NCBI GenBank assembly: GCA_001247695.2
Contig: LGRX02033526.1
Coordinates: 1 to 64,000 of the forward strand
DNA from: Cymbomonas tetramitiformis
Lineage: Eukaryota > Chlorophyta > Pyramimonadophyceae > Pyramimonadales > Pyramimonadaceae
Direction of reading: 5' to 3'
Length of the DNA: 64,000 nucleotides
Shown: positions 30,291 through 41,500 of the stretch, piece by piece
Numbering within the stretch: position 1 is the first letter of the stretch
How the letters are laid out: every line of letters starts with the position of its first letter
Position numbers and translations under genes: made by a program
Notes under the pieces: model-generated
Databases searched by the model: none
What the model saw: only the letters and a program-made list of their open reading frames with translations
What the model was told of the DNA's origin: nothing

Positions 30291-30524
30291 TCATTTTCCA
30301 GATGTCTGACATCGGTACGTTAGGGGTGGAATCATAAATCCCGCGTGGGAAGGGTACTCCTCCTCGTCCGCTAGGATCATGTCGGCCACGGTGCTGCCGT
30401 CGTCGTGAGGTTCCAGCAAGTACTCGCGCACTTTGTCAGCCAAGACTTCCGAAGTACAAACAATAGTGTGCAGCGCAGTATCGAACAGGGACCTCTTGAT
30501 CTTGTCGACGCCCTCGATTGACAT
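30291..30524 (-). CDS. Unrecognised ORF
   Basis: 77 residues starting MSIEGVDKIKRSLFDTALHT. Acidic and coding-like in composition (VADMILADEEEYPSHAGFM). No family recognised and no splice partner identified. It could be an exon of a larger gene or chance. Confidence 0.3.
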   Translation of the reverse strand: MSIEGVDKIKRSLFDTALHTIVCTSEVLADKVREYLLEPHDDGSTVADMILADEEEYPSHAGFMIPPLTYRCQTSGK

Positions 30525-31683
30525 CTTTTACGCTTTGCTGGCCTCGTTATTGAGCATGTCATAAATTTGACTGTGTTGCCAAACATACGCAGGAATGTTC
30601 TTCTGTTGTGGGAGTCGATGATGGCATGTCACACTGCCTTTCATGCATTCGTTGTGTATCATTCCAGTGCTGGTTGTAGCCCTAGTGGTGTCCTTATTCT
30701 GTTTCGAGTCCCCTTTGTGTTTTCATATCCTAATGCATGGTTCATACAACCTGATTATAGTGTATTTTCTGCGTAATTGTTTCGGCAATGCATATGTTGA
30801 TCTGCATGCTGCTTTAAACAGACTTTTCAAGTTGTTAGTTAGTCACGTTGCAGACTTTTCAACCCGGGAGATCACAATGTTGACAGTTGCTCTATCAAGT
30901 TCAAAGGGCGAGCGACCATAATTAGAATAGACCAGAACTAGATGGGATTAGCCCAGCAAATGTAGACTCTTCACAAAAAATGTAAGACATGGCATACAAA
31001 TTGTTCCATTGCATTGTTCATTTTGTCAAACTCTGGAATTTTGGACAGCAGCAAACTGAACATTCAAAATCACCGTGAAGCTCTAATCAACTCATTGGGA
31101 AATTGATACCCGAGTCTCGTTATTCCACCCGCCGCGTCATATTGGGCATCAAGTCTGTGTGTAATTACCTCATGCAACTTCTCTCACGGATGGAGCAGCC
31201 TCACCAGATAATAAGTCCCCAAGTACCGGCAGCTTACACACCAGCCCGTATAGGCAAAGCTCTAAAATATGCTATGCACATGTTATGGGCTATACTATCA
31301 TCTCCTGCAAGCCCATGAACCGACCTGATACTGGAATACCAGCTGTCGTTTCTGATGCTCTGTGAATTCTTCTACCTCGTGCATTGCCGTCAACTGTACG
31401 CCCTCACAGAACCTCCTTTTGTGTGAACCTCCTCCAGTTGTTTTAGAATATTTCATCACATTCAGATCGTTCCAAAGAGCATGGCTAACTGGAAGACACA
31501 CTGCTGTTACTATTGCCTCCGAATCGTTTACACTTGCAGCGCAGCTACGGAAATGCATGCTCAGGGCGTAAGCGATGGAGAAGTCCTTGGGGCTATGCAT
31601 GCGCCAATGGCATATGAGAAGTAAGTTGTGACTTTGTGATGACAAAACACACTTAGAAAACTTTAATCTATGGGCCATGTGAC
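30525..31683. other. Intergenic, no recognisable gene
   Basis: No supported coding sequence or notable repeat. A minus-strand open frame at 31678-31298 is unremarkable. Confidence 0.5.
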
Positions 31684-32284
31684 TCTCACTTCCTCACCTC
31701 CGGGGACATCACTTGTATGCACGAGCCGTGTGGCGCTTACCTTGCGCTTCCTCACTTCCGGGGACATCACTTGTATGCACGAGCCGTGTGGCGCTTACCT
31801 TGCGCTTCCTCACCTCCGGGGGACATCACTTGTATGCACGGTCGTGGCGCTTACCTTACGCTCTTCCTACCTCCGGAGAGAAATCACTTCATGCACGAGC
31901 CGTGGGTGGCGCTTACCTGCGCTCCTCACCGGGGACATCACTTGTATGCACGAGCCGTGTGGCGCTTACCTGCTCACCGGAGAACACTCTGTATGCACGA
32001 GCCGTGTGGCTTTAATTTTGCGCTTCCTCACCTGGGACATCACTTGTATGCATCGTGCCGTGTGGCGCTTACCTTGCGCTTCCTCACCTCCGGGACATCA
32101 CTTCTTGTATGCACGAGCCGGTGGCGCCACCTTGCGCTTCCTCACCTCCGGGACATCACTTCTAGGAAGTGCACGAGCCGTGTGGCGCTTACCTTGCGCT
32201 TCCTCACCTCCGGGGACATCACTTGTATGCACGAGCCGTGTGGCGCTTACCTTGCGCTTCCTCACTTCCGGGGACATCACTTGG
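31684..32284. repeat. 58-bp satellite, about ten copies
   Basis: The unit cttcctcacctccggggaca followed by tcacttgtatgcacgagccg and tgtggcgcttaccttgcg repeats with indels. The first two copies are offset by exactly 58 bp (31689, 31747) and later copies vary. Open frames cross it only because stop codons are rare in the unit. A short coding-like tail follows to 32466 (LQHLKTRTFNAAPHRGVMN) but has no recognised family. Confidence 0.9.
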
Positions 32285-32466
32285 CTCCGCAAGCCCCCCA
32301 CCAGCAGCGCCTCCAGCTTCAGCTTCGGCCAGAACAGCTCCAGCACCTGAAGACCCGCACATTCAATGCAGCACCTCATAGGGGGGTCATGAATGCTGGC
32401 CAGCACTTCACAGCCCAGCAAGCACGCGCAATGGCCGAGGCGACCCACACATGGGAGCGCGTGTAA

Positions 32467-33440
32467 TATTGGGTATGATGTTGGTGGGAGTGTGCAATAG
32501 GTTGCACCGGCCGTACAGGACTGGCAGAAAGACTGGGGGGGCAGTAGCGCCTGCTGATGAAGGTCAAGGGGCAGCAGCCCTGCTGTAGGATGTGGAAAGT
32601 GCCTGCTGTGCAGGGTGAGGAGCAGTGGCATTTGTGCCAGCAATACCTTGCTGTGGCAAGCCATACCGTGACGATTGAACATGAAGTTATGTTTATTTAC
32701 TGATCGGAATAATGACGGCATGAAGGCGCACATGACGAGTTCATCTGGGCATGTGGTGTTACGGTGGCAGTACGCATACTCAGGACTTGATCGGACGGAG
32801 CAGTGTGCTCTATTTAGCAAGCAACCTTGCTGGCAGTTAGCAGTTGCAAACAGAGGACCAAAGTATATCGATCCAGCTTCAGTCACCCATAGAAGACGCC
32901 TGCAAAACCCTAAAACCCTGGTATACAAGCGCACATATTGTACTCTTGAAAAAATAGTTTCACAAGTGATTTTCTAGCTCCCCCCAGCCAACGCCCAGCC
33001 AACGCCCACCGCTGAATTCTATCGCCTTGACTGCTCCAAGAATAGCAGTTCTGGTGCCAAAAATCTTTCGGACACGTCCAAGAACTGCGAAGAGTTCATT
33101 CTGGAATTAGCGAACGAGGAAACCCAGATGTAGGTATCATGAAAGAGAATGCTTTGCCCCTCAGATTTGCGGAATCTATTCTTTCCTGAACGGGTTTCTA
33201 CACGCACACATATGAGCTATGGGCTCAAACCACCATATGGCACCGAGTGCACTACTAGTTTCCACACCAACTTCAGGTCATACCGAGCACGTGGGAGGAG
33301 TTCCCAAGCCTATTTTTGGTGGCGCGAGCAGGTAACTAGTTCCCACTGTTTCCGGGGCTGTTCCAGGTCACTTTTATTTCTGTGGGCTGTTCCGGGTCAC
33401 TCTCAAGCCGAGTAGATCCCTCTCATACACAAGATACAGG
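32467..33440. other. No firm gene
   Basis: A minus-strand segment at 33207-33019 reads plausibly (FANSRMNSSQFLDVSERFLA) and may be a terminal exon of the candidate gene to its right. Nothing else supported. Confidence 0.35.
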
Positions 33441-35188
33441 TCAGAGGGTTTGAATGCTCCAACGTACATTCGAAATGGTTCCCTGGTCGTAGATTGCATC
33501 GTCGAAACCCGAGGCGATGTGCAACAAGTCGAGGGAGCCATCCGGAAATTGACGGACCATCTCCTGGAAAAATTCATCGCGGAGAGGGCTCTCCTTAGCA
33601 AGTCTCGAAACCACATAACGACTTGCAATATGGTTGCTGCAACGATGCAACAAAGCACTGATCCCTGAGGTGATAACAACACGCTCAACTTCGAAACTGA
33701 AGCTGGGAAAGAATATCCCGCTGATGTTCACCATCTCTTGGAAGCCAATACCTGCTGATGACTATTGCATGCAAGCCGGATGCCAAAAATGAGCCAGGTG
33801 CCACACACAAATCGCCACGTGGCTTTGGGAACTCGGGTCCCAGTCAGCGGTGACACACGTTTTCGATAGTCGATGGCTTACTGGAAGGCCACCGCCAAGC
33901 GTCACCAGGGCGAGAAAAGCTGGGAAGGGTAATGACAGGTGGGGCACAGAAGCTGTCCAACGGGTGGCTCGTGCGCGCAGCTCACCTGTGTGAAGTTGTG
34001 CAAGAAGTTCACCTGTACAGCCCCCAATGCCACCGCAGCCCGCACCGGCGTCGAGCCCTTTCGAAGTCAGCACCGTCGCCGTACCCGGCCCGCCGATCGG
34101 CCCAAGCAGCGGGTTGGGTCCACGCGCCGGAGACACCGCAGCAAGCACGCCAACTAAATCAGTGACTCTCTGGCTTCCGAGCACAAAGTGGCAGACGTGC
34201 TCGCAAGCACACCCGTGGCTGTGCGCCGGCGCTGGCACACTGCACGGTGCACTTGGCCCAACTCATGCTAGTTGGCCGCAATTATCGGAAACTTCTCCCC
34301 CCCACCACCCCGGGTCGACTCGCCTCCACAGATCGCCTGTGCAATCCTCGCAAGGCACAAACGGTGCACGGCATAGTTGAGAGGAGGGGAAGGCACCTTC
34401 GATGCGAACGGCGCAAGGGAGGAAGCGTTGAAAGTGCTATTCTCTTGACTGGTCCCCGTGGCCCCTCCCTAACAGGTGAGCACCCTCTCCAAAAAGCACC
34501 CTCTCCAAAGCAAAGGTGAGGCATGGCCCAGACCACGAAAAGGACAATGCTGCAGGGCATGAGGAGCTTGGAGTCGCACACTTTACGTGTTGGCAGCTGC
34601 ATCAAAGGAACTGGCCTGGGTGAAGGGGACGCACTGTGGGGGAGTGATGCAGTAAACCTGAGTTGCGCCGGTCCACGTGGACAGGAGATTAGCGGTGCCC
34701 CTGAAACGAAAGGAACGGCCCGGTGTGTCAATAGTCCCGTCCCCTCCACAACTTCGGTCCCAGCAGCTCATAAATAGGACTCACATGGACTCCCCGCAGC
34801 CGATCTCCACGGCCACCTTGGCTTTCTTGCTTTGCAGGTAATCGCCCTGGGACGTAGTGACACAAACCGAAGAGTCAAGTCTCCAAACCAGTAAGAGAAG
34901 CAGAGTGTAACTTCGTCCAAGCTTCCGTGCACGCCTAGTCCACCCGATATCGCCCAAGCCACATATACACAGCCGCTCTGGTGCTTTCACCCCGTCGCAC
35001 CCCTAGGAGTGCCTACTAATCACGGCAGAAGTGCCCGTGTTGCATAGTCCAGGCGCTATTGAGTAGGCTGTTTCCATTTCAGCAGTCGATGCAAGCTTGC
35101 TTTCGGTTCCGTTCGGGATCACTGTAAAATGAGTAGCGCCTTTTTGCACGTTTTCTACGAAATGTGGCACGTGTTGCAAGCGGTGCAC
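33441..35188 (-). CDS. Candidate multi-exon gene, unknown function
   Basis: Several minus-strand segments look like exons. One near 35170-35020 reads HFVENVQKGATHFTVIPNG. One ending 34785 reads SKKAKVAVEIGCGES with a strong gtgagt donor, and rejoins in frame to 34700-34658 (MGTANLLSTWTGATQ, donor gtttac). One ending 34013 is Gly-rich (ARGPNPLLGPIGGPGTATVL, donor gtgaac). One ending 33468 reads LLHRCSNHIASRYVVSRLAK with donor gtacgt. Only the 34785/34700 junction is convincing. No domain recognised. The ends and exon set are tentative, and the segments may belong to more than one gene. Confidence 0.4.
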
Positions 35189-35299
35189 TTATCCGAAGAA
35201 AAGATTCTCGTGAAACACACTCAGCCACCACCCAGCCCTGATAGGTCAACGAGAATGAACTGAAAGATGGTCCGTCAAGTTATACCAGGTCATTCAAGC

Positions 35300-36227
35300 T
35301 GGTTAGGGACGGAATAGGCTCGGGGCACTGATTTTCCGCAATTTTGTCGATGGCCGCGGCCCATATGGACGAGGAGCGCGCTCCGCTCTGAAGGTTCTCC
35401 AGCTCAACGGTTGCAGCATTCTTCCAAGATTGAAGTTTATCAAGCTCCACCTACTCGCAAAACAATCCGGCGCTTTCAATCGCTTTTCAAGAAGAAAGGT
35501 GAACAAAGAAAACGTGCTCTTCCTTTTGTTTCCACCTATATGTTGTTCTTTGAAAGGAATGTTCAAGTCGTACTTAAACAAGAACATGCAACGAAAGATG
35601 TGCAACGCAAAACTTCAAGCCTGGCAGGAGCACACCATCTGTCCTTGCACTATCCATGCAGAGTATGGCTCACCTCTTTCCCGTTGACTTCGCCGAGCAC
35701 TTTGTCAAGCTTTTCATCCTGGGAGGGCAGTGCACAAACCCGTGAAAACTTGTGGCGGCTGGGACGGGAGCAACTTGAATAGCTAGGACGCAGGCATATG
35801 CCTATGTTCCAGGGATGATCTCGACAAAAACGACGTCAATTCGCGAATAGTACTGTATTTGTCCCTTGGTGAAGTGACGCAAAGATACCTTTGTTTTAAG
35901 CTCTTTCTTAAGGTTTTTGTAGCTCTGATCTGAAACGTGACGCTCTTCCACCAGGGCAGCTGCGGAGAAGCAACTTATCAGGGAAAAGACGAGCATATTC
36001 GGTCGCTTGGTGCTGACCGGCTGAAGAAGATAAAACAAAAAACCTGGATAGCCAAGCGTGTATTCGTCTTTACAGGTAAGTCGGAACTTGTGCCGATTAC
36101 GGCCATAGTTTAAAGAATATGGGTGACGTGTGCAGAGAAAGAGAGCACTATGGTTGTACACTCGAGTGGGCGTGAATGCGCTTGAAAAATGAATGCTCAG
36201 GGTAAAGCGCCGAGAGAGACGAAGGCT
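35300..36227. other. No firm gene
   Basis: Open frames on both strands lack family features. The minus-strand segment 35940-35802 (SDQSYKNLKKELKTKVSLRH) is coding-like but unplaced. Confidence 0.35.
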
Positions 36228-37331
36228 CTATATACCGATTGCTGCATCCTTTGCCTTCAGCGCGTCTGAGCATGGCATGGAATCCGGCCTGCAGGAAAAA
36301 TAACATAGTTAGAAGGAAATATGCAAAGGCAGGGACCCTCACAGCGAACGCAGATCTCCTTGACGTCAGGAAGGATCGCAGAGCAGGCATGACAGTTACT
36401 AGACCATCGCTTCGTATACACTTCCAAGATCAAGGTGATGAAAAGTGCAAAGTGAAGCGTGGTATAGTGCAGAATATTGCCCTGCACGATGAAAAGCATG
36501 ATGTGGATTCTGACACTACCGTGAGTTCCAATGCAACATGTGTCAGCGATTTCACCCTAAACGGGTGCCGTGATGCTCTGAACCTGTTTAACTCATCTCG
36601 TTCGAGGCGGAAATCATCACGCTCTTTTTGCGTCTTACCAAGAAGCTGTAAGATTGACACAGCAAGGACTTTATTGTAAGTAACGCGTAGAACTTACAGG
36701 AGCGCAGAAAGAGACATACAAACAGGAACACACTCCTGTCTGTTGTCAAGAAAGCAGGAACAGCGTACGTCCTAAACTAGAAGGCGTATATATCCACCCA
36801 TAGATATCACGAAAGCTTAGCCTGCTGTGATAGCAAATATCAAGCACTTTGCAGGTGTGCCCAGCGTCGTGAACGTCTTGACATACGCGATATACCAAAA
36901 CAGAGATCGAAGCAAAAGCGCAATAGTTGGCAGCACGACAAATAACGACACGTAACCCCACTATACTGTCACCATAGCATCTGCTGTGCGCCCTAGATGG
37001 AAGATTCTAACGCGCACAAGACGTTCACCTCTGCCAACTGTGAAGCCGCGGTTTTTTGCTTTTTGAGCTTTTCGCTGGCGACGCTTAACTGATCCTGGCT
37101 TTCTGTGGTCAATTTTTCAAGCCGTCCTTTATACACAGCCAATTCTTCATCTCGCTCCTTGATCATATCAAGAGCTATGCTTCGCTCCTTCTTAAGTGTT
37201 GCTATCTCATTGGCCGCCTGAGCTTGTTCAATCGCTCTTTCCTGCAGTTGTTGCTTCCTCCATTCCATGCCCGTTCCGATAAGGGCTATGAACATAAAAG
37301 ATATCAATACAGTAGTTATCAAAAATTTCAT
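36228..37331 (-). CDS. Membrane-anchored coiled-coil protein, three exons
   Basis: Starts MKFLITTVLISFMFIALIGT, a hydrophobic segment that could be a signal anchor. A long heptad-like coiled coil follows (KQQLQERAIEQAQAANEIAT, then KKERSIALDMIKERDEELAV). Exons 37331-37029, 36645-36584 and 36288-36228 rejoin with standard sites (AG|gtgaac, ttacag; acag|gttcag, ctgcag). The second exon continues the coil (KTQKERDDFRLERDELN), which supports the first junction. The last exon adds about 19 residues to a stop and is less certain. Predicted length about 141 residues. No family recognised. An open frame just upstream (37644-37354) ends 22 bases before the start and may be leader. Confidence 0.6.
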
Positions 37332-37353
37332 GGTGTCTTCAAATTCAATGGCT

Positions 37354-37644
37354 TTAATTTGCTAGATGTATGCAAGTGCGCGATGCTCCCTCACACGAGC
37401 GTGTCTTCAACTTTCGTTTGGAGCGAAACAGTTTTGTTTGAACCAAGTCGTCGAACCTTTGTCCAATACAAACCTTTAGATGGATATCACTTGAATCCAA
37501 CGGTATAAATACCCCTTCAGTAATGTTCAGAAATCGGGCCACTATCAGCGTATCACTATCAGGCCTGCTCGCCTGCATGAAATGTGATGCAGAATTTGCA
37601 GATTGAGATAGAGATTTCAGATTAGTCATCGTGCATGCCGTCAA
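37354..37644 (-). CDS. Unrecognised ORF upstream of coiled-coil gene
   Basis: 96 residues (MTNLKSLSQSANSASHFMQA near the start, then a SDTLIVARFLNITEGVFIPL segment). Coding-like in places but no family. It might be a separate small gene, an upstream exon or 5' leader. Confidence 0.3.
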   Translation of the reverse strand: MTACTMTNLKSLSQSANSASHFMQASRPDSDTLIVARFLNITEGVFIPLDSSDIHLKVCIGQRFDDLVQTKLFRSKRKLKTRSCEGASRTCIHLAN

Positions 37645-37699
37645 GATATATTACGTTGAAAATGAGGTGATCGAGCCAAAAATTTGATGGAGTGTTAAA

Positions 37700-38589
37700 G
37701 GGAGTTGAGCAACAGATATTTTTTCCATCCCCACCCCTCCAGTTTTTGAACCAGAACCGTGAGCATCAACCGAACAGCCTTTCGAAGACGTCTTGCTACA
37801 AATACGCGGTGCAAACTTTCACTTTCTGACGAGCAGGTTCCAAATGACTAGCTTATACTACCAGCTCTGCGCTGTAGAGAGTAAATCACTTTGAATCCAC
37901 ATCTGCACCCCTGATAGCAAAGCATATCGAGCCATGCAACTTCTCCAAACTTTGCCACGTATGCGTGGGAGCTGTACGTTCTCTACGCCAAGCTTACGCG
38001 AACGCACTAGAAAATTAAGAAGTGCCTCTCATATCCAGAGTGTGCACAGGTGCGAAGAATACAAATGTACCAGGTCTAGTACATCGATTTCTTGAAGCTA
38101 ACACCTAAGATCACTTGCGATGTTTTGAAAATATTATAAACTCGAATAATAACTCATCTCTATTATTCTGCTCCGGAGTTGTGATCAGTGTCGCTATTGA
38201 AAGCCGCGCTGCCACGATTTGTGCTCGAGCCCGGTGGGTTTTAGCTCGCACATCTGGTGCAGGCCGCAACACTTGCACGCGTTCAATGTAACCCATTTTC
38301 ATATCGATATTTGGACAGTTGCGCGTGTTCTCTACCACGCGTCGAGAGGAGGAATCACCAGTCGAGCGCGGGAAGCGATGGGGACACGCGCTGCGCGCCA
38401 TTCTTCGGGTCGAGGAAGCAACATGCTCATGCTTTCGTCTCCACGCGTTTTCAAGTGCAGGAAGTGCTATTTTCTCGGGCAACTATCAGAAGAAGGAGGA
38501 TCCAAAAGTTTCATGCATGCGTTCTGTCAGTTGTGTCGTGCCGAGGAACGAACATGTGCTCGAGTTTTGTGCCGCGCTTTCTTTGGGGG
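37700..38589. other. No recognisable gene; upstream region of phosphatase gene
   Basis: No supported coding sequence. The interval should hold the promoter and 5' leader of the plus-strand gene starting near 38590. Confidence 0.4.
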
Positions 38590-41500
38590 ATGAAACATGT
38601 ACACTGTGTACCATGCATTCTTTGGAGGAAACTACAATTCGTCGCATCCAGCGCTGCCCAGAAAGTTTGCTCTCGTGGATTCGTTGCTCACCCTGGCCCC
38701 TGGCTTCCCTCTGCCTGCAGCACGGGGAAGGAGACGCACGGGGACTCGGGGGAGATCATTGGCTTTAACGGCTCGCAAGCCCGTCTTCCTCGCTACATAT
38801 TCCTCGTCAGGTATGCCCTTGGATCATACGTATTTTTCTTATGATCTTCTGGCTCCGACATTGATATCAAAGCCGCGATCTCTGACGTGAGCAGGCACGG
38901 CGAATCTGAAGGCAATCTGGACCCTCTAAAATATAGAACCACAGCGGACAACTGCATAGAACTGGTGCGATTCTTTCCCTGCTTCGTCTTTAGGGATCCC
39001 CCTACAGCCAGAACTCAGGCCCCGCGCTTTCAACCGGGCCGTGCACAATTGCCTAACAGCATGTTTGTGCAGTCTATATTCATTCAATCCGGGCGCTAGC
39101 CACACGCAGCGTCGTTTTTCACCCTTCATTCAGGTTCACTTCAGGTGCTGGTGGAGCGCGTGTCGTTCACCGGCACGTAGGCTATTTCGGCCCTGTTGCC
39201 GGGTGTTGTATTCAACATCGTGAACGGCTGATAGGCGCATCACACGAGCTGTTAGACTTAGTCCTTCGTTCTGCGTCTTGCCCCACTCTGCATTGGCATC
39301 ACGGTTGAAGCACTCTGTTTTTCGCCTCTCTGTAGCGCTCGTAGTGTGGGAGCTTGCAGAGAGAGAGCCCAATTTTAGAGGCGCGTCCAGCAGCGACGCG
39401 GGGTGGGTCTGCGGCGTGGTGCGACAGACTGAGAAGGGGCACAACCAAGCCTTAGACGCAGGGAACAGGATCGCTGAATTTCTAAAGGAGAAGGTCTGAA
39501 ACCGCACATCCCTGCACCAGCCCCTCCTTTCACGTCTTGCCAACAATCTCCTCCAATTTCAGAACCTATGCATCCCCCGATATCGTCGCACAGGCCGTGC
39601 GCGGGCTGCACTGTTATGCGTGCGCAGCTGATTCGGGAAGCCCACGATGGCCACCCGGCATCTCTTCGCGGCAGCTTGGAAACAGATGCTCCGCTCGGGG
39701 AAGCCTGGAGCACAACTTTGCCTAAGGAAACGGCTTCGCCGGGCCGTGACTGGGGGACTTTTGTGGGAATGTCTTTTCCTCTCTCGTTCGAGTGCCCTAT
39801 ATCTCTCACAAGGCTGACTTGTGTTGCTCGTGAGCTTCCCACCATGTGAGCTGTCACAAGGGTGACTTGTGTCGCTCGTGAGCTTCCCACCATGTGAGCT
39901 GTCACAAGGGTTTTCCTTACCCAGTGCTTCACACACGCACACACACGCACACACACGCACGGTGTGAATACATGGTGCAGCCGATCTTCTGTGGCTACGC
40001 GGTGCCAAAGAAATCGGTGCAAGGATGAGCCACAATGCACGCTCTCCTTGTCACCGCCCTCCTGTGTCTCCCACGTGTCCTATGGCCTTACTTGGCCTCT
40101 GGCCTCGCTCCCGTTGCGAAATTTTCGTTTCGCAGGCTGAAGTGAATGCAGGAGAGGCACTCAAGGGACGAAGCAGGGGCGGCAGGGTATGACCGGTGGA
40201 GGCACTTGAGGGGGTGAGGCTGGGGCGGCAGGGTGTGGCGGGTGGAGGCACTCAAGGGGTTGAGGCAGAGATGGATTTGTGCACCCATGGGGGGGTGCAG
40301 CAAACGGAGCACTTGGAGCAGACGGGGAGTGACAAGCCCATTCCGGTGTTCTTCTACTACAGTCCCTACGAGCGGTCCAAGCAGACCACCTGCGGCCTCA
40401 TGTACGGCACCTGCTCTGGTTCCCTGTCCCTTTCAAGAGAGGCGGACGCGGGGCTCTCAGGCAAGCGGCACCGGTACATGAGGCGGGGTGGGCAAGAGTA
40501 TTAAGTTCTGGAATCATCTCTGGATGAGCTCGTGAGGTCAGGGAGCTTCCTGCAGTTGCTTGGAGTTCGGAGGTTGATGTCAAGAGAGATAATGATGAGG
40601 ACATTCTGACATGCTAAAATGTTGTATGCTGCACGTTCGCCATTCAAATCGCTATAGGCATGCAATCGATGATCCTCGCCATCCAAACCGCTCTAGACAT
40701 GCAATTGATGATCCTCACCATCCAATTCGCTCAAGGCATGCAATCGATGATCCTCGCCATCCAAATCGCTATAGACATGCAATTGATGATCCTCACCATC
40801 CAAACCGCTCTAGACATGCAATTGATGATCCCGCCATCCAAATCACTCTAGACATGCAATCGATGATCCTCGCCATCCAAATCGCTCTAGACATGCAATC
40901 GATGATCCTCACCATCCAAATCGCTCTAGACATGCAATCGATGATCCTCAACATTCAAATCGCTCTAGACATGCAATCAATGATCCTATGGTCCGTATTG
41001 TCTAGATCATTCTTTAAATGCGATCGATGATCTTGCCCTCATTCCTTAGCGTACCTGACGGAGCCACCGGTGATGACATGGTACAGGAGCGCGTTTGAGC
41101 CTGAGAGTATAATTGGGAAGCAGGTGAATGCGAGCCTTACCCTTCCCTTCATGCCTTGTATGATGTCAACGTCTTTGCTGCAGGATGTGTCTGCTCCGCT
41201 CCTTTTCATCTTGCGCATCTTGGAGGCTCCCCACCGCTTCACTCCTCTTTATGAATGTTTTCCGGCTTGTTATCCAGGAACTTCACTCCTCTCATGTGAC
41301 TTGAAGTCGAGAAAGGTGACGGGCCACTGGCGGCAGGGCCGCTGCTGGCGGCAGGGCCACCGCTGGCGGCAGGGCCACCGCTGGCGGCAGGGCCACCGCT
41401 GGCGGCAGGGCCACCGCTGGCGGCAGGGCCACCGCTGGCGGCAGGGCCACCGCTGGCCGCAGGGCCACCGCTGGCGGCACCACGCTCCGGCAGGGCCCGC

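Noticed and set aside
31684..32284. Regular repeats that could suggest a CRISPR array
   Set aside because: Units are contiguous and carry no unique spacers, the setting is eukaryotic, and there are no cas genes. It is a satellite.
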